A stretch of 64,000 nt of DNA from Vibrionales bacterium SWAT-3 (GTDB lineage Bacteria; Pseudomonadota; Gammaproteobacteria; Enterobacterales; Vibrionaceae), in contig AAZW01000014.1 in NCBI GenBank assembly GCA_000169995.1, positions 1-64,000 of the forward strand, read 5' to 3'. The notes below the pieces were generated by a model. It was not told the DNA's origin and made no database searches. It saw nothing but the letters and a program-made list of their open reading frames with translations. Both the position numbers and the translations under genes were made by a program. Shown here piece by piece: positions 27,390 through 37,229 of the stretch. Position 1 is the first letter of the stretch, and the number at the start of each line of letters is the position of its first letter.

Positions 27390-29381
27390 ATGAGCAATAA
27401 CGAATTAAAGCACCAAACCCGCTCCCTCACCATTAAGCTTTCAGATAACAAAAGTTATATCGTCACCCAATTAATTGGGGAAGAAAGCGTATCCGGCGGT
27501 TGTCAGTTTTCCGTTTCCATCGCAGCCAACATGGAGATCGATACCAAAAACCTAGGCAAAGCCGTTTGTGTGTCTTATGAGTTTGATTCTGGAAAGCGCT
27601 TTTTTTCAGGCATATGTAGCACTCTGCAATTCACAGGATACAGCAAAGACAAGCACCAGTTTTATTATCAAGTAGAGATATTGGATCCGCTTAGCTTGCT
27701 GCAATACAAACGCAGTCGTCAGATTTTTCAAAACATGACGACGAAACAGATCATTGAAAAGCTGCTAGAACAAGCTGATCTCAAAAGCTATTTTCACTTT
27801 TCACTTTCCGGAAACGGGAAGAAGCATGAGTATTGTGTTCAACTTGATGAAACCGACCAAGCTTTTATACAGCGCTTGTTAGCAAGCGAAGGGTGGCACT
27901 ACCACGTACGCCACCAATCTAATAAGTCGACAATCTGCATTGGCGATTCGAATCAACGATTTGAGAAAATATCTGATCCAAAGTTAAGCTATCAAATAGG
28001 TGGCAACAATCAGCAGCACGTACTAACAACGTGGAGCCAATCCCATCATGTTGGCAGCGGAAAGGTATCTGTCGCCGATCATACTCAAGATCTGGCTGAA
28101 TTTTTTGATAGCGGCACCCGAAAAAGCACCGAAAGTTACGCGTCAGCTTCATTGACGCAAGAACTCTTTGCATTTGGTCACGAAAATAAAAATGAAGTCC
28201 GTGACGCTGCAAAAATGCATATGGAAGCGTTAGATCTTAAGAAATCAGCCTCTCACTCATCATCGAATTTAGCGACGCTTGCTTGTGGCTATAAATTTGA
28301 ACTAACGAACCATCCTCTCGGTTCAATGAACCAAGAGTACATCGTCACTCATCTATCACACCGCATATCCAGAGAAGAATCGAACAACGACGTCGCTTAT
28401 CAGAATCAGTTTTCTTGCATCCCTTCGTCACTGGTTTTTCGTCCAGAAATACTAGATAAACCGCGTGTCCATAGCTTACATACCGCAACCGTGACCGGGC
28501 CTAAGGGAGAAGAGATTTACCGAGATAAATTAGGCCGAATAAAAGTGCAATTTCACTGGGATAGAGGCGGCAAAAATGACGAAAACAGTTCATGTTGGTT
28601 GCCAGTATCGCAAGGGTTCGCCAGTAAGGGATTCGGTTCTCAGTTCACACCACGCATTGGTGATGAAGTGATCGTTCAGTACATTGATGGTGATCCCAAT
28701 CGTCCTATCGTGACCGGATCTTTATACAACAAAAACAGCGCAGCTCCTTATAGCTCGGATACTCAAAACGGCATCAAAACTCGTTCAACGCCTAAGGGCA
28801 GCAGCAAGCAAGGAAACGAACTGCGTTTTGAAGATCAAAAAGACAAAGAACAAGTGTACTTACATGCTGAAAAAGATTGGCTGCTGGACGTCAATAACGA
28901 CAGCCAGTCAACGATTAAAGGCATGAAAAAGACTCAAGTTGAGAAGAGTGCCACCCTAAACGTTAAAGAAGACATACAAGTCGAAAGTGAAAAAACGCTT
29001 ACCGCCAAAAGTAAAGACAACTGGACGGGTGACAGTGAGAAAGATCTGAACCTCAGTGCCGCTTCCAACATCAATATTGCGGCTAAATCGACAGTCAGCG
29101 TTGATGGCAACCAAGTATCGATCTGCGGTAAATCGAAGATCGAACTCAAAGTGGGCGCGAGTAAAATCGAGATCAGCGCTAGTGGTATTAAGATCGACGC
29201 TCCTCAAGTCTCTGTTTCAGGAAAAGCAAAAGCAGAGATGAAAGCCGCAATGATCAATATTGAAGGCCAAGGTAAGGCCGATGTAAAAGCAGCGTTAGTG
29301 TCGGTTAACGGCAGTGCTATGACACAAATAAAAGCAGGGGCCATGGTGCAAATTCAAGGCGCAATTACAAAGGTAAATTGA
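27390..29381 (+). CDS. vgrG: T6SS spike protein VgrG
   Basis: About 663 residues. It has the gp27-like N-terminal domains (SGGCQFSVSIAANMEID; FFSGICSTLQFTGYSKD), the gp5 OB-fold (DKLGRIKVQFHWDR; CWLPVSQGFASKGFG; DEVIVQYIDGDPNRPIVTGS) and a C-terminal repetitive beta-prism (about 500-663). No extra effector domain follows, so it is a plain, not evolved, VgrG. The ATG at 27390 is preferred over the in-frame GTG at 27384. The stop overlaps the next gene's start. Confidence 0.96.
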   Translation: MSNNELKHQTRSLTIKLSDNKSYIVTQLIGEESVSGGCQFSVSIAANMEIDTKNLGKAVCVSYEFDSGKRFFSGICSTLQFTGYSKDKHQFYYQVEILDPLSLLQYKRSRQIFQNMTTKQIIEKLLEQADLKSYFHFSLSGNGKKHEYCVQLDETDQAFIQRLLASEGWHYHVRHQSNKSTICIGDSNQRFEKISDPKLSYQIGGNNQQHVLTTWSQSHHVGSGKVSVADHTQDLAEFFDSGTRKSTESYASASLTQELFAFGHENKNEVRDAAKMHMEALDLKKSASHSSSNLATLACGYKFELTNHPLGSMNQEYIVTHLSHRISREESNNDVAYQNQFSCIPSSLVFRPEILDKPRVHSLHTATVTGPKGEEIYRDKLGRIKVQFHWDRGGKNDENSSCWLPVSQGFASKGFGSQFTPRIGDEVIVQYIDGDPNRPIVTGSLYNKNSAAPYSSDTQNGIKTRSTPKGSSKQGNELRFEDQKDKEQVYLHAEKDWLLDVNNDSQSTIKGMKKTQVEKSATLNVKEDIQVESEKTLTAKSKDNWTGDSEKDLNLSAASNINIAAKSTVSVDGNQVSICGKSKIELKVGASKIEISASGIKIDAPQVSVSGKAKAEMKAAMINIEGQGKADVKAALVSVNGSAMTQIKAGAMVQIQGAITKVN

Positions 29382-29944
29382 TGATGTTGATAAAGGTTCC
29401 TCACCAATCCGCGCAAGACATCTTAAGTGTCTACGAGCCAAATGCCGCATTCGCAGAGTTAGCAGACGCGAACACTACGCCTATCGATTTGATTTCTGTG
29501 GCGATGGAGCAAGAGCTGTTTGCCGATGCTGTGACTTTTCTTGCGCATGCTCTCCCAGTTCGTGAATCCATTTGGTGGAGCGTAACCTGCGCCGCATCTC
29601 TGCATCACTGGCAAGAAGACGAAGCCAATGCCATACGCGCAGCAAAAGCTTGGGTTTATACACCTGATGAAACAAGCCGCCGATTTGCAGAACAAATGGC
29701 AGAAAAAGCGGGATTAGAAACCGGTGCTGGCTGGGCAGCTCAAGCAGCTTTTTGGAGTGGTGGCAGTATGATTAAGCCAGAGGATCCTGCCGTTCCCCCT
29801 CCCCCATACTTGTACGCACAAGCGGTCGCTGGAAGCATTAACCTTTCAGCAGTCTTACCTGACGGTGAAGAGGCGAAAGAACGCTATCAACAGTTTGTAG
29901 AAATGGGTCTAAACATCGCCTCTGGCGGAAACGGGCAACAATAG
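29381..29944 (+). CDS. DUF6931-like protein encoded between vgrG and PAAR
   Basis: About 187 residues, cytoplasmic, acidic and alanine-rich, with a pattern typical of DUF6931 proteins found beside vgrG and PAAR genes (LFADAVTFLAHALPVRESIWW; GWAAQAAFWSGGSM; PPPYLYAQAVAGSI). Such proteins are thought to help load the spike, but the function is not established. The ATG at 29381 overlaps the vgrG stop (TGATG); PAAR follows 9 bp after its stop. Confidence 0.75.
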   Translation: MMLIKVPHQSAQDILSVYEPNAAFAELADANTTPIDLISVAMEQELFADAVTFLAHALPVRESIWWSVTCAASLHHWQEDEANAIRAAKAWVYTPDETSRRFAEQMAEKAGLETGAGWAAQAAFWSGGSMIKPEDPAVPPPPYLYAQAVAGSINLSAVLPDGEEAKERYQQFVEMGLNIASGGNGQQ

Positions 29945-29953
29945 GGAAAGAAC

Positions 29954-30250
29954 ATGCTTCCAGCAGCCAGAGCAACAGACATGCACATGTGTCCGATGCA
30001 AACACCAGCAGTGGTGCCAATCCCTCACGTAGGCGGGCCATTGCTCCCTCTACCAACAACAGTATTGATCGGCAACCTGCCAGCCGCCACTCTAGGGCAG
30101 ATATGTGTTTGTGTTGGCGCACCAGATAGCGTAGTTAAAGGAAGTGCAACCGTGCTGATTAACAATAAGCCCGCGGCGCGCATGGGCGATCTCACGGCTC
30201 ATGGCGGAACCATAGTGATGGGGATGCCAACCATATTGATTGGTGGATAG
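29954..30250 (+). CDS. PAAR-domain spike tip protein
   Basis: 98 residues, a single PAAR domain (MLPAARATDMHMCP; GSATVLINNKPAARMGD; TAHGGTIVMGMPTILIGG) with His and Cys residues suited to bind the zinc at the tip. It sharpens the VgrG spike. There is no C-terminal toxin, so effectors must dock separately or be encoded elsewhere. Confidence 0.93.
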   Translation: MLPAARATDMHMCPMQTPAVVPIPHVGGPLLPLPTTVLIGNLPAATLGQICVCVGAPDSVVKGSATVLINNKPAARMGDLTAHGGTIVMGMPTILIGG

Positions 30251-30414
30251 TAACATTTTCTTCAATTAAAAATTAAGAGGACGCTCATCTACTCGAGCTT
30301 TACTATACAGTCTTCATGATAAGCTTAATGTTTATACCTAATCAACTCGAAGATATAGGCTTTAGTCTCTGGAAATTATCGTTAATTCGGGTTCTGTCGC
30401 AAACTTAGAGCCCT
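30251..30414. other. Convergent gap between PAAR gene and tnsE
   Basis: 164 bp between the T6SS spike genes and the transposition genes. No TnsB-type site (CTTTATTGT or its complement) and no clear terminator hairpin are seen, so the transposon does not end here. A sequence GGTTCTGTCGCAAACTT at about 30389-30405 resembles an IS6-family end but has no partner. Confidence 0.5.
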
Positions 30415-31990
30415 CTAGGTTACTCTTTTCACAGCCCTATGGAGCGCTTCTATCCATGCTGTCTCATACTCACTTTCGGTTCTGAGGACAGTTTCACCTT
30501 CAATTTTTTTGGTTCTAGAAGGGTGCTTAATTTCAACCACTACTGAACAGTGTTCTTGGTTTGCTTTAGCATCCCATCGAACGCCTTTCTCGGAACATGC
30601 TTTCATTACGTGCGTAAGCCCATCTTTGCTACTTTCAGAAAACCCAAATAATCTAGACCCTAGACTATGCTTGTCGTTAATATCGCTAATATCCACCTCA
30701 ATGATGACAAGCGGGGTTTGCCGGTAATAGAAATATGCACAATGAAAGGTTCGAGCCTCCTGTGTGAGCTTGTTTTTGTATATCAGGGAAGAATTGTCCG
30801 GCTTTGGCATTGCCAAGCACTGTGTACCTTTGTGTTCATAATCAGGAAGTTTCATGAGCTTCTTGATTACCTTTTCAAAAATTTGAAAGTTACCTGTAGG
30901 TGCGACTACTTTCGGAGTCTCAGGCCTAGTTGGATCATCGCAATCACTACGATTGATCGCCCAGTCTAGTTCTTGCGCCGATCCTGTTGCTGTTCCGTGA
31001 CCAACTCCAGATGTATCACGTTTTGGCTCTTCGGTGGTATTCACATTAGGCGCTACCCTCGATAATGCTTTTCCTGGGGAAACGGTTACTTCATCTTCAG
31101 TATTACAGACAAATCGAAAGCCTTCTTCACTGAAGGTATCCCTTTTTCTATGACTGCCTGGCGTAGCTTCAAAGTCCAACTGCGGATCTGGGTCTGTCCG
31201 GTTAATTTCTGGGCGCTTGCCGTTACTTGGCTCAATAGGAATAACATCGATTTTTTTTGGATGGAATATCGAGACTTTTTTTCCATAGTTAAAACTAGAC
31301 GAGTAAACTATCTTGATTTCTTCAACATAAAAAAGCCTTGGGTCGCTTTCATCATACTCACCAGCAAGCTTAAATCGCCAACTTTTAAGTGGCGGTGGCT
31401 CAAAGTTAAAGTTCCACCCCGAATTTTCATCTTGTTGTAACTTGTCATAGATGCTGTTGAAGCTTCTTGTTGCCTCAGGATTAAGCAACAACCACCTCAA
31501 GTGTTTGCATGCATCCTTGGAGTTCAAATTCTTTAATGGGTAATCCGATGACCTGTTGAAACGGATAAAACACTCTTTTCCAGTATCATCCACAACGGCC
31601 ATCCCCAATAACCCGTTTGGTCTTAAGGCTGTACGTGTTAGATGTACATTGTGTAAAAAAAGTGCTCGAGCGAGCTCTATACAAGGGACAACAGCCTTTA
31701 AGTTACCCTCCCTTAAAATGATTGAATGCGATTTGTTTGAAGAGGCTCTTTGAAAATTATCTGATATTTTTATGTCGATGATTTCGCGCTTATGTGGAAG
31801 CGTGCGTTCTTTGTTCGATCGAGTAGTGAGAATTAACAACCAACATTGGTATCAGTTCCGCCGGGACACGACTTTTCGGGAAACCTGAAAACTGAACGTT
31901 GATATAAGGCCGGACTTTATTATTGAGAACGCGCTTGGTGTGGATACTTCCAATATTGATTAACGGTACATTTTCAGGAAAGTGCCGCAA
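30415..31990 (-). pseudogene. tnsE: Tn7-type target selector TnsE, apparent frameshift
   Basis: TnsE directs Tn7 into conjugating plasmids and replication forks. The main frame (30415-31839) matches Tn7 TnsE closely in pattern: PCIELARALFLHN (Tn7 PQLELARSLFLIN), FNFEPPPLKSWRFKLAG (Tn7 FSFDPPPMQGWKLHVKG), and YVEEI. The missing N-terminus (RHFPENVPLINIGSIH, Tn7 FNDNVQVVHIGHL) lies just upstream in another frame that runs to 31790. The whole span would be about 525 codons, close to 538 in Tn7, but its length is not a multiple of three, so an indel lies at about 31790-31839. The start is probably TTG 31990, overlapping tnsD. It is either inactive or a base error; no slippery run is evident. Confidence 0.85.
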
Positions 31991-33515
31991 CTCTCTGCCA
32001 GGTTGGGATGTCCAATCGGAGAATTTCCCGTGCAGGTTTCCTGCTACGCGCACGGCTGAGTCCAGCAAGTCGTTCAATCTCACACACGGGCCTTAAAACA
32101 TCATTACACTCAATGAGTTGAACCATAACACGGCTTAATCGTCTTGTTTGGTACTCTTCAACCGATTCGCTATATCGATCAAAAAACAAGCTGCAAAGTG
32201 GGAGTTTGTACAATTTTTTTTCGATCAAGCTCTTTTTGGCTATTTTCGACGCAAACCATGATTTTGAATGGCGAGGATCGTGTATTCTTCCCTCTGTTTC
32301 GTTCTTTATAGAAAGTAGCGCTTTCACTATCTGGCGGTCTCGAACCTGCCAATCAACACGATAATTCTGGTAATTTGAAGCGCGCTTGGGTTTGTGTACA
32401 TTGAGCCACTCGCGATCATATCGATAAAGCCAAGAATACAGCCTAGCACCTAGGGCTGTCGTTCTTATCTTTTTAAGAGATTCAGTTTGTGACGATTCTA
32501 AAATTCCAAGCCACTGGTTTCTGATTATATCGCGCTTGACTATGTTTTTCGTCGCTCTAGTAGGGTGTGTTGCTCCTTCAATGATAGGGTATCCTCTAGC
32601 AAGATTAAGCTCTTCTAGTAAATCAACAGAACTGCCTCGAAGTGGCAGACAAACAATGAAGTGTTGCAGATAGCTGAATACCCTTCGATGTTTTCTGAAG
32701 ATTGCAACTAACCATGTATTTGCCCCACAAAGTGCTAAGCCTTGTTGGTTCAACCATTCATCTGACCAATATCTGCGCACGGAATCCGAAATTGCTTTAT
32801 GGTCTATTCTTGAACCAATCATCATTCCTGCATCTCTTGCAAGCCTCTGATAATAGAGCGTCCATTGCGCAGGTGAAATCGAACTTATTTTCGAGTTGAG
32901 TAAGATCTCTACCATTTCGGATATTCTCAGGTCGCAAGCGTTAGCGGCCTCAGAAAAACGTGTTTGGCATTGATAGCTACTCGCATCAACAAACTGATGC
33001 CTGTGTGTAGAGTGAATCGGTATGTATGTATCTATGAGAATGCTCTGATGAAGCGGGCACGCGTTAACGCCAGGCACCTGAAACAATCGCTGCCAGTAGG
33101 TAAAACCAAGGTTCTTACTTTGTTCTTGCCAACATAGAGGGCAAATCTTGTACGTCGTAGGCCACTCGATAACCGAAGCTGGAATACCTGCGCGAGACAT
33201 ACAGGGGTTCACTCGACTATGAATTAAATTGGCTTGCAACGCTTTATAGCGGTGTGACTCAACGAAGGGTTTAAACAACGGAAGGGACGTATAGCGCGCT
33301 ACGATTTGCTTAGGGTTCACTTCCCATACGTGACCGATATGATCCAAAAGCTGCGCGATATGACCTTGTAGAAAAGGCGAAGGAACGATCATTCTATTGC
33401 CAAAGAGAATGTCTAATGCGATCTTGTCATCTTTGATTCCCATTTGCTGGATAAACCGAGCAATAATACTAGTGAGCAACTCATCTTTCTGAGCGACTGG
33501 AAAATAGGTCAACAT
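31974..33515 (-). CDS. tnsD: Tn7-type target selector TnsD (TniQ family)
   Basis: 513 residues from ATG 33515 (Tn7 TnsD has 508); an in-frame ATG at 33542 adds nine residues absent from Tn7. Zinc-finger residues CPLC and CPLH are visible (about 124-160). Pattern identity to Tn7 TnsD is strong: WTLYYQRLARD (Tn7 WTLFYQRLAQD), FSYLQH and RYSESVEEYQTRRLSR (Tn7 RYSESVEDYQIRRISQ). In Tn7 this protein recognises attTn7 at glmS. It overlaps tnsE by 17 bp and follows tnsC by 56 bp. Confidence 0.93.
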   Translation of the reverse strand: MLTYFPVAQKDELLTSIIARFIQQMGIKDDKIALDILFGNRMIVPSPFLQGHIAQLLDHIGHVWEVNPKQIVARYTSLPLFKPFVESHRYKALQANLIHSRVNPCMSRAGIPASVIEWPTTYKICPLCWQEQSKNLGFTYWQRLFQVPGVNACPLHQSILIDTYIPIHSTHRHQFVDASSYQCQTRFSEAANACDLRISEMVEILLNSKISSISPAQWTLYYQRLARDAGMMIGSRIDHKAISDSVRRYWSDEWLNQQGLALCGANTWLVAIFRKHRRVFSYLQHFIVCLPLRGSSVDLLEELNLARGYPIIEGATHPTRATKNIVKRDIIRNQWLGILESSQTESLKKIRTTALGARLYSWLYRYDREWLNVHKPKRASNYQNYRVDWQVRDRQIVKALLSIKNETEGRIHDPRHSKSWFASKIAKKSLIEKKLYKLPLCSLFFDRYSESVEEYQTRRLSRVMVQLIECNDVLRPVCEIERLAGLSRARSRKPAREILRLDIPTWQRVAALS

Positions 33516-33571
33516 CTTCAACCACCAAACAAATCGTTTCATTTATTAGAGTATAGTTAGCGGTTTCGTAC

Positions 33572-35155
33572 CTAGAGGTATGGTGTGATGTCAAGAATCA
33601 TGCCTTCACGTTTTAGGTTGTTGTAGGTAGACATTGGGTTGTCACTTCTCAGCAATCGAAGATCGTTATCCACATAACGAGGCTTTAGCTTGGCTACTTT
33701 TGATTTTTCAGGCTTACTTGTTGTCTCTGGTTTATCCTCTAACGATTTTATATGCGCAACTAACCCAAATAGATCCTCACTAGGCTTTTCATCAATGGCT
33801 TGTCTCGCCGCTAGTTTAGCCACATCCTCACCAAGTCCCATGAGAATCAACATGCCTGTGAGTTCCACCAATTTATCATCAGTTACCTCACCAGTAGCTT
33901 CAAGCTCATCCACATCGCTATCGCTAGCTTGCCCAATAATACGAATTGAATCGGCAGGTAAGTCTAAGTCAGCATACTTAACGATTTCTTCTTTTCGACC
34001 GCTTTGGAGCGCTCGGATCATCGGATGAATGATCGACAACTCTTCGTTGAACACATCTTCGACTAACTTTAGGGTAATCACTTCTTTACCCGCAACCACT
34101 GCTCTTGCTTGGCAAAGGTAAAACAATGAAACAGCTACATGAGCGACACCTTGAGTGAGCTCCCAAAACAAGTCCTTCATTGGTGTCGTAATCGGTGTCG
34201 GTGATTGAAACCACTGCAACTTCCACATTCTATTGAAAAAGCGCTCCCATTCGCTTTCATCGGTTGTATTTGATAGGTGCTCGAATCGATTCCAATTCAA
34301 ACTACCAAACTGAGCAGCGCGACGAGCAGACCTTAACGTAGGAGAAAAAAGTTCTAGGGCTTTGGGCGTGCCAATGAACAACACTGGCACTTTGATTACG
34401 TTAGTGAGAGTAACGAAGAAATTCAGTAATTTGGTCGCACCGCCGGAGCGCGCTGCACTAAGATGCTGAATCTCGTCAATGACTAAGATACCAATAGAAT
34501 GAAGGGCGCATACTCTGGCTATGTCACCCAACATAGATTCTGCTGATGACCTAGACTTCACATAGAGCAGTTCGTAGTCGCTTCCAATCGCGTCGTCTAC
34601 CGCACGGAAAAAGTGGATACATAGGCTCTTTGCTGAACCATCATGAGGGCAATCAATCTTTAGCCATACCAACTGAGTATGCTGATAATCTGGGTGATAA
34701 ATGGCTTGATGCTTATATGAATCTAAAATCGCTTGAACGGCAGTAGTTTTACCTGTTCCAGAACAGCCAATGACCGTCGTTGCCAACGCAGCACTACCCG
34801 CATTTCTCGATGCTGCGGAAAAATCGACGTTATCAACATCTAACAGGTTACGCTGATAGTCACTCGATGCGATATTTCGACCAAGGTATCCTCGGCGAAT
34901 CATCCCTGAAATCATCTGTTCCAGTTGCAGGTGAGCTTTTGTCGGGTACAGAAAACCATCAAGTATTCGCATCATTGCATGGCGACGGATGTATCCAGGT
35001 AAGGTTTTTTCCGAGTCTCGCACTTTGGGGTAACGATTTAACTCTTTTGCCGTATTCTGAGGTGAGTTCAATAAAGGTAGTGCATTGATCAAAGGCTGAT
35101 TTCGGTAATCTTCGATTTCAGGATCTGCGTATTCCGCATGGTGAATCTTAATCAT
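33572..35155 (-). CDS. tnsC: Tn7-type AAA+ regulator TnsC
   Basis: About 527 residues (Tn7 TnsC has 555). Walker A is GCSGTGKT (about 130-137) and Walker B is ILVIDEIQHL (about 223-232). TnsC links target selectors TnsD or TnsE to the TnsAB transposase and mediates target immunity. The ATG at 35155 is preferred because AGGAG lies 6 nt before it; the ATG at 35161 touches the AGGAG. It overlaps the tnsB end by 8 bp. Confidence 0.94.
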   Translation of the reverse strand: MIKIHHAEYADPEIEDYRNQPLINALPLLNSPQNTAKELNRYPKVRDSEKTLPGYIRRHAMMRILDGFLYPTKAHLQLEQMISGMIRRGYLGRNIASSDYQRNLLDVDNVDFSAASRNAGSAALATTVIGCSGTGKTTAVQAILDSYKHQAIYHPDYQHTQLVWLKIDCPHDGSAKSLCIHFFRAVDDAIGSDYELLYVKSRSSAESMLGDIARVCALHSIGILVIDEIQHLSAARSGGATKLLNFFVTLTNVIKVPVLFIGTPKALELFSPTLRSARRAAQFGSLNWNRFEHLSNTTDESEWERFFNRMWKLQWFQSPTPITTPMKDLFWELTQGVAHVAVSLFYLCQARAVVAGKEVITLKLVEDVFNEELSIIHPMIRALQSGRKEEIVKYADLDLPADSIRIIGQASDSDVDELEATGEVTDDKLVELTGMLILMGLGEDVAKLAARQAIDEKPSEDLFGLVAHIKSLEDKPETTSKPEKSKVAKLKPRYVDNDLRLLRSDNPMSTYNNLKREGMILDITPYL

Positions 35156-37229
35156 CGTCATCTCCTAAAAAATCATCCAGTGACGGGTATTCAATGCTTT
35201 CCGAATTGTGCCCCGTTTGAATCTCAATGACTTCAGCAGTACTTTGCCTCGACTCAGGCTTTAGGTTAACAGCGGTATTATCTCGCTCAAATTCTCGCTC
35301 CTCATCTCGATTACCCTTAATTCCGGCCAATCTTTGTGAGTCCTTTAATTTAGGTGTGTTTGCCTTTTTACCACGCTCTCGTTTGGCGATATTCTCCATC
35401 GTTTCCTGTAGGTCAGGAGCCTCAAAATCCTTAGCTTGATTCGCTGAAGCCTCTGCAACTTTAGAAGACTTGAGAATACCCGCAGCATCCACGAAACTCA
35501 TTCCCTTGTATCGACGGCTACGATCTGAAAGCTCACATATCCAATAGGATTGATAACTGTTGTCGGGTCTCAGATAAATAACATCGGTTCGACGCGGGTC
35601 AAAGGCCACCTCAACTTTCTTTGGTCTTGTCTGCTTAAATCGGTCAAACCAACCTTCAGCCATTGCTTCACGGCAAGTGTATTTCAGTCCTTTGAAACCA
35701 ATACCGACCTCAGACACTGTCCCTTTTTCAGTGGGTAACAAGTTCACTTCAACCATCTCTTTACTGCATGGTCTTAACTTACCGGTGCGATTTTTGATTC
35801 CCCAGTTCCAAAGCTGAATGGGGACTGCGGGTAAGTCATTAGGCATATCTTCGGCAAAATCATAATCTTTAACTACGTGCCTAGTGTTGTAGTTGATAAT
35901 GATGTGAATCACTGTCTCAGTGAATGCATGCAAGGTTAATTCTGCGTCTAGCTCATATCTGCGTCCTAAGCGCTTCTTGCCGTTGACTGGCTCAACAATA
36001 CCACCGACATAGGGTCTGAATTTTGTTTGAAGAGTATTGAAATAGCGCTCCACACCGCCTTTATCATCCCCTCTGTAGGAACGCGAGTTACTTAATTGGA
36101 TGTTAAAGGCATTAACGAGAACGTCAGCTTGCCTATGCAAAAGCTCACCTTTATCCGCCATGATAGACGCAGGAATACCAATAGAAGGCCACATAGAAGA
36201 ATCGATTTCTATTCCATAGCTCCGACAATACTCCGTTTTATCAAGAAAGGCGTTAGACATGGCCATCATAGCCGCAACCCATGATGGATTTTCTAAACCA
36301 ACGTAAAGCCCAGTAACCATGCGACTAAAAACATCTTTAACCACGTAAACCACTGGCCTACCGATGATTTTATTCGGGTCTTTCTCAGAAACTAAATAGA
36401 GATCCGCAATCGTTGCATCAATCTCATACCGCCCTCCAGGTCCGATATTCATAAAGGCTGATGTGCTTGTTAGCGCTCTAATATCCTTGTCGTATGCTTT
36501 GGATGGCGTTCTTCGTCTTACTACATCATGTTTCTTGTAGTTAGATTCATAGAAATAGCGGAATTGACGAAGAGTCGGTATGGAAGTCTTATCAGAGTCG
36601 GGATATCTTGATTTATACAAGCCAATTGCTTTATCTTTGGCGTCTTTGATAGAGAACTTATCGTTTTGAAGAAAGAAGCCATCAATTGCTAGACTGAAAA
36701 TTTCTGCGACATCATCGGTAATGATGGCACCTATGCCCTCGGCAGTTGTTCGCTTCCGCCCGAGCTTATTGCCCACGTCACGCCTAAATTTACCTTTCCC
36801 ACCTGACTTATGATAGTCAGGCAGTAATGCATTTGGCGTCATCCCTCTTTGCCAATATCGACGAAGTTGACGAATGAAGTAAATCCGGGGTTTTCCTGTC
36901 ACTTCAACTGCGTTTCTAATTAGACGGTTTCGCGACGTCTTATCAAATAATTCACTGTGGTCTTTTAGTAGAATTTTAAGCAGCGTATAGGCTTCATCTC
37001 GCTTGAGAGCTTGTGCACCGCCGGGCTCAACATGAGAGAAAGTAAAAGGTTCACTGATGCACTCTATCGTTTGTGCTGCGATAAGTTCATGTAGCTCAGA
37101 GATTGGCATAAGTATGGGCCAAGCCGATTCATCATCGAGACTGATCAGCCAGATGAACTCTAACGTTTCGTACACAACACGTATTCGCTCGTTTGAATCT
37201 GTGTCTTGATAGACTTGATTAAGAAGCAT
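35148..37229 (-). CDS. tnsB: Tn7-type DDE transposase TnsB
   Basis: 693 residues (Tn7 TnsB has 702). The DDE triad is D271 (YEIDAT), D359 (IMADKGE) and E394 (GGVERYFN); the 88 and 35 residue spacings equal those of Tn7 TnsB. It cuts and joins the 3' ends and binds the repeated end sites. The ATG at 37229 has GGAGG 8 nt upstream and is preferred to the ATG at 37250. It overlaps the tnsA stop by 11 bp and tnsC by 8 bp. Confidence 0.96.
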   Translation of the reverse strand: MLLNQVYQDTDSNERIRVVYETLEFIWLISLDDESAWPILMPISELHELIAAQTIECISEPFTFSHVEPGGAQALKRDEAYTLLKILLKDHSELFDKTSRNRLIRNAVEVTGKPRIYFIRQLRRYWQRGMTPNALLPDYHKSGGKGKFRRDVGNKLGRKRTTAEGIGAIITDDVAEIFSLAIDGFFLQNDKFSIKDAKDKAIGLYKSRYPDSDKTSIPTLRQFRYFYESNYKKHDVVRRRTPSKAYDKDIRALTSTSAFMNIGPGGRYEIDATIADLYLVSEKDPNKIIGRPVVYVVKDVFSRMVTGLYVGLENPSWVAAMMAMSNAFLDKTEYCRSYGIEIDSSMWPSIGIPASIMADKGELLHRQADVLVNAFNIQLSNSRSYRGDDKGGVERYFNTLQTKFRPYVGGIVEPVNGKKRLGRRYELDAELTLHAFTETVIHIIINYNTRHVVKDYDFAEDMPNDLPAVPIQLWNWGIKNRTGKLRPCSKEMVEVNLLPTEKGTVSEVGIGFKGLKYTCREAMAEGWFDRFKQTRPKKVEVAFDPRRTDVIYLRPDNSYQSYWICELSDRSRRYKGMSFVDAAGILKSSKVAEASANQAKDFEAPDLQETMENIAKRERGKKANTPKLKDSQRLAGIKGNRDEEREFERDNTAVNLKPESRQSTAEVIEIQTGHNSESIEYPSLDDFLGDDDD

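Noticed and set aside
30389..30405. GGTTCTGTCGCAAACTT resembling an IS6-family end
   Set aside because: No matching inverted copy and no transposase nearby.
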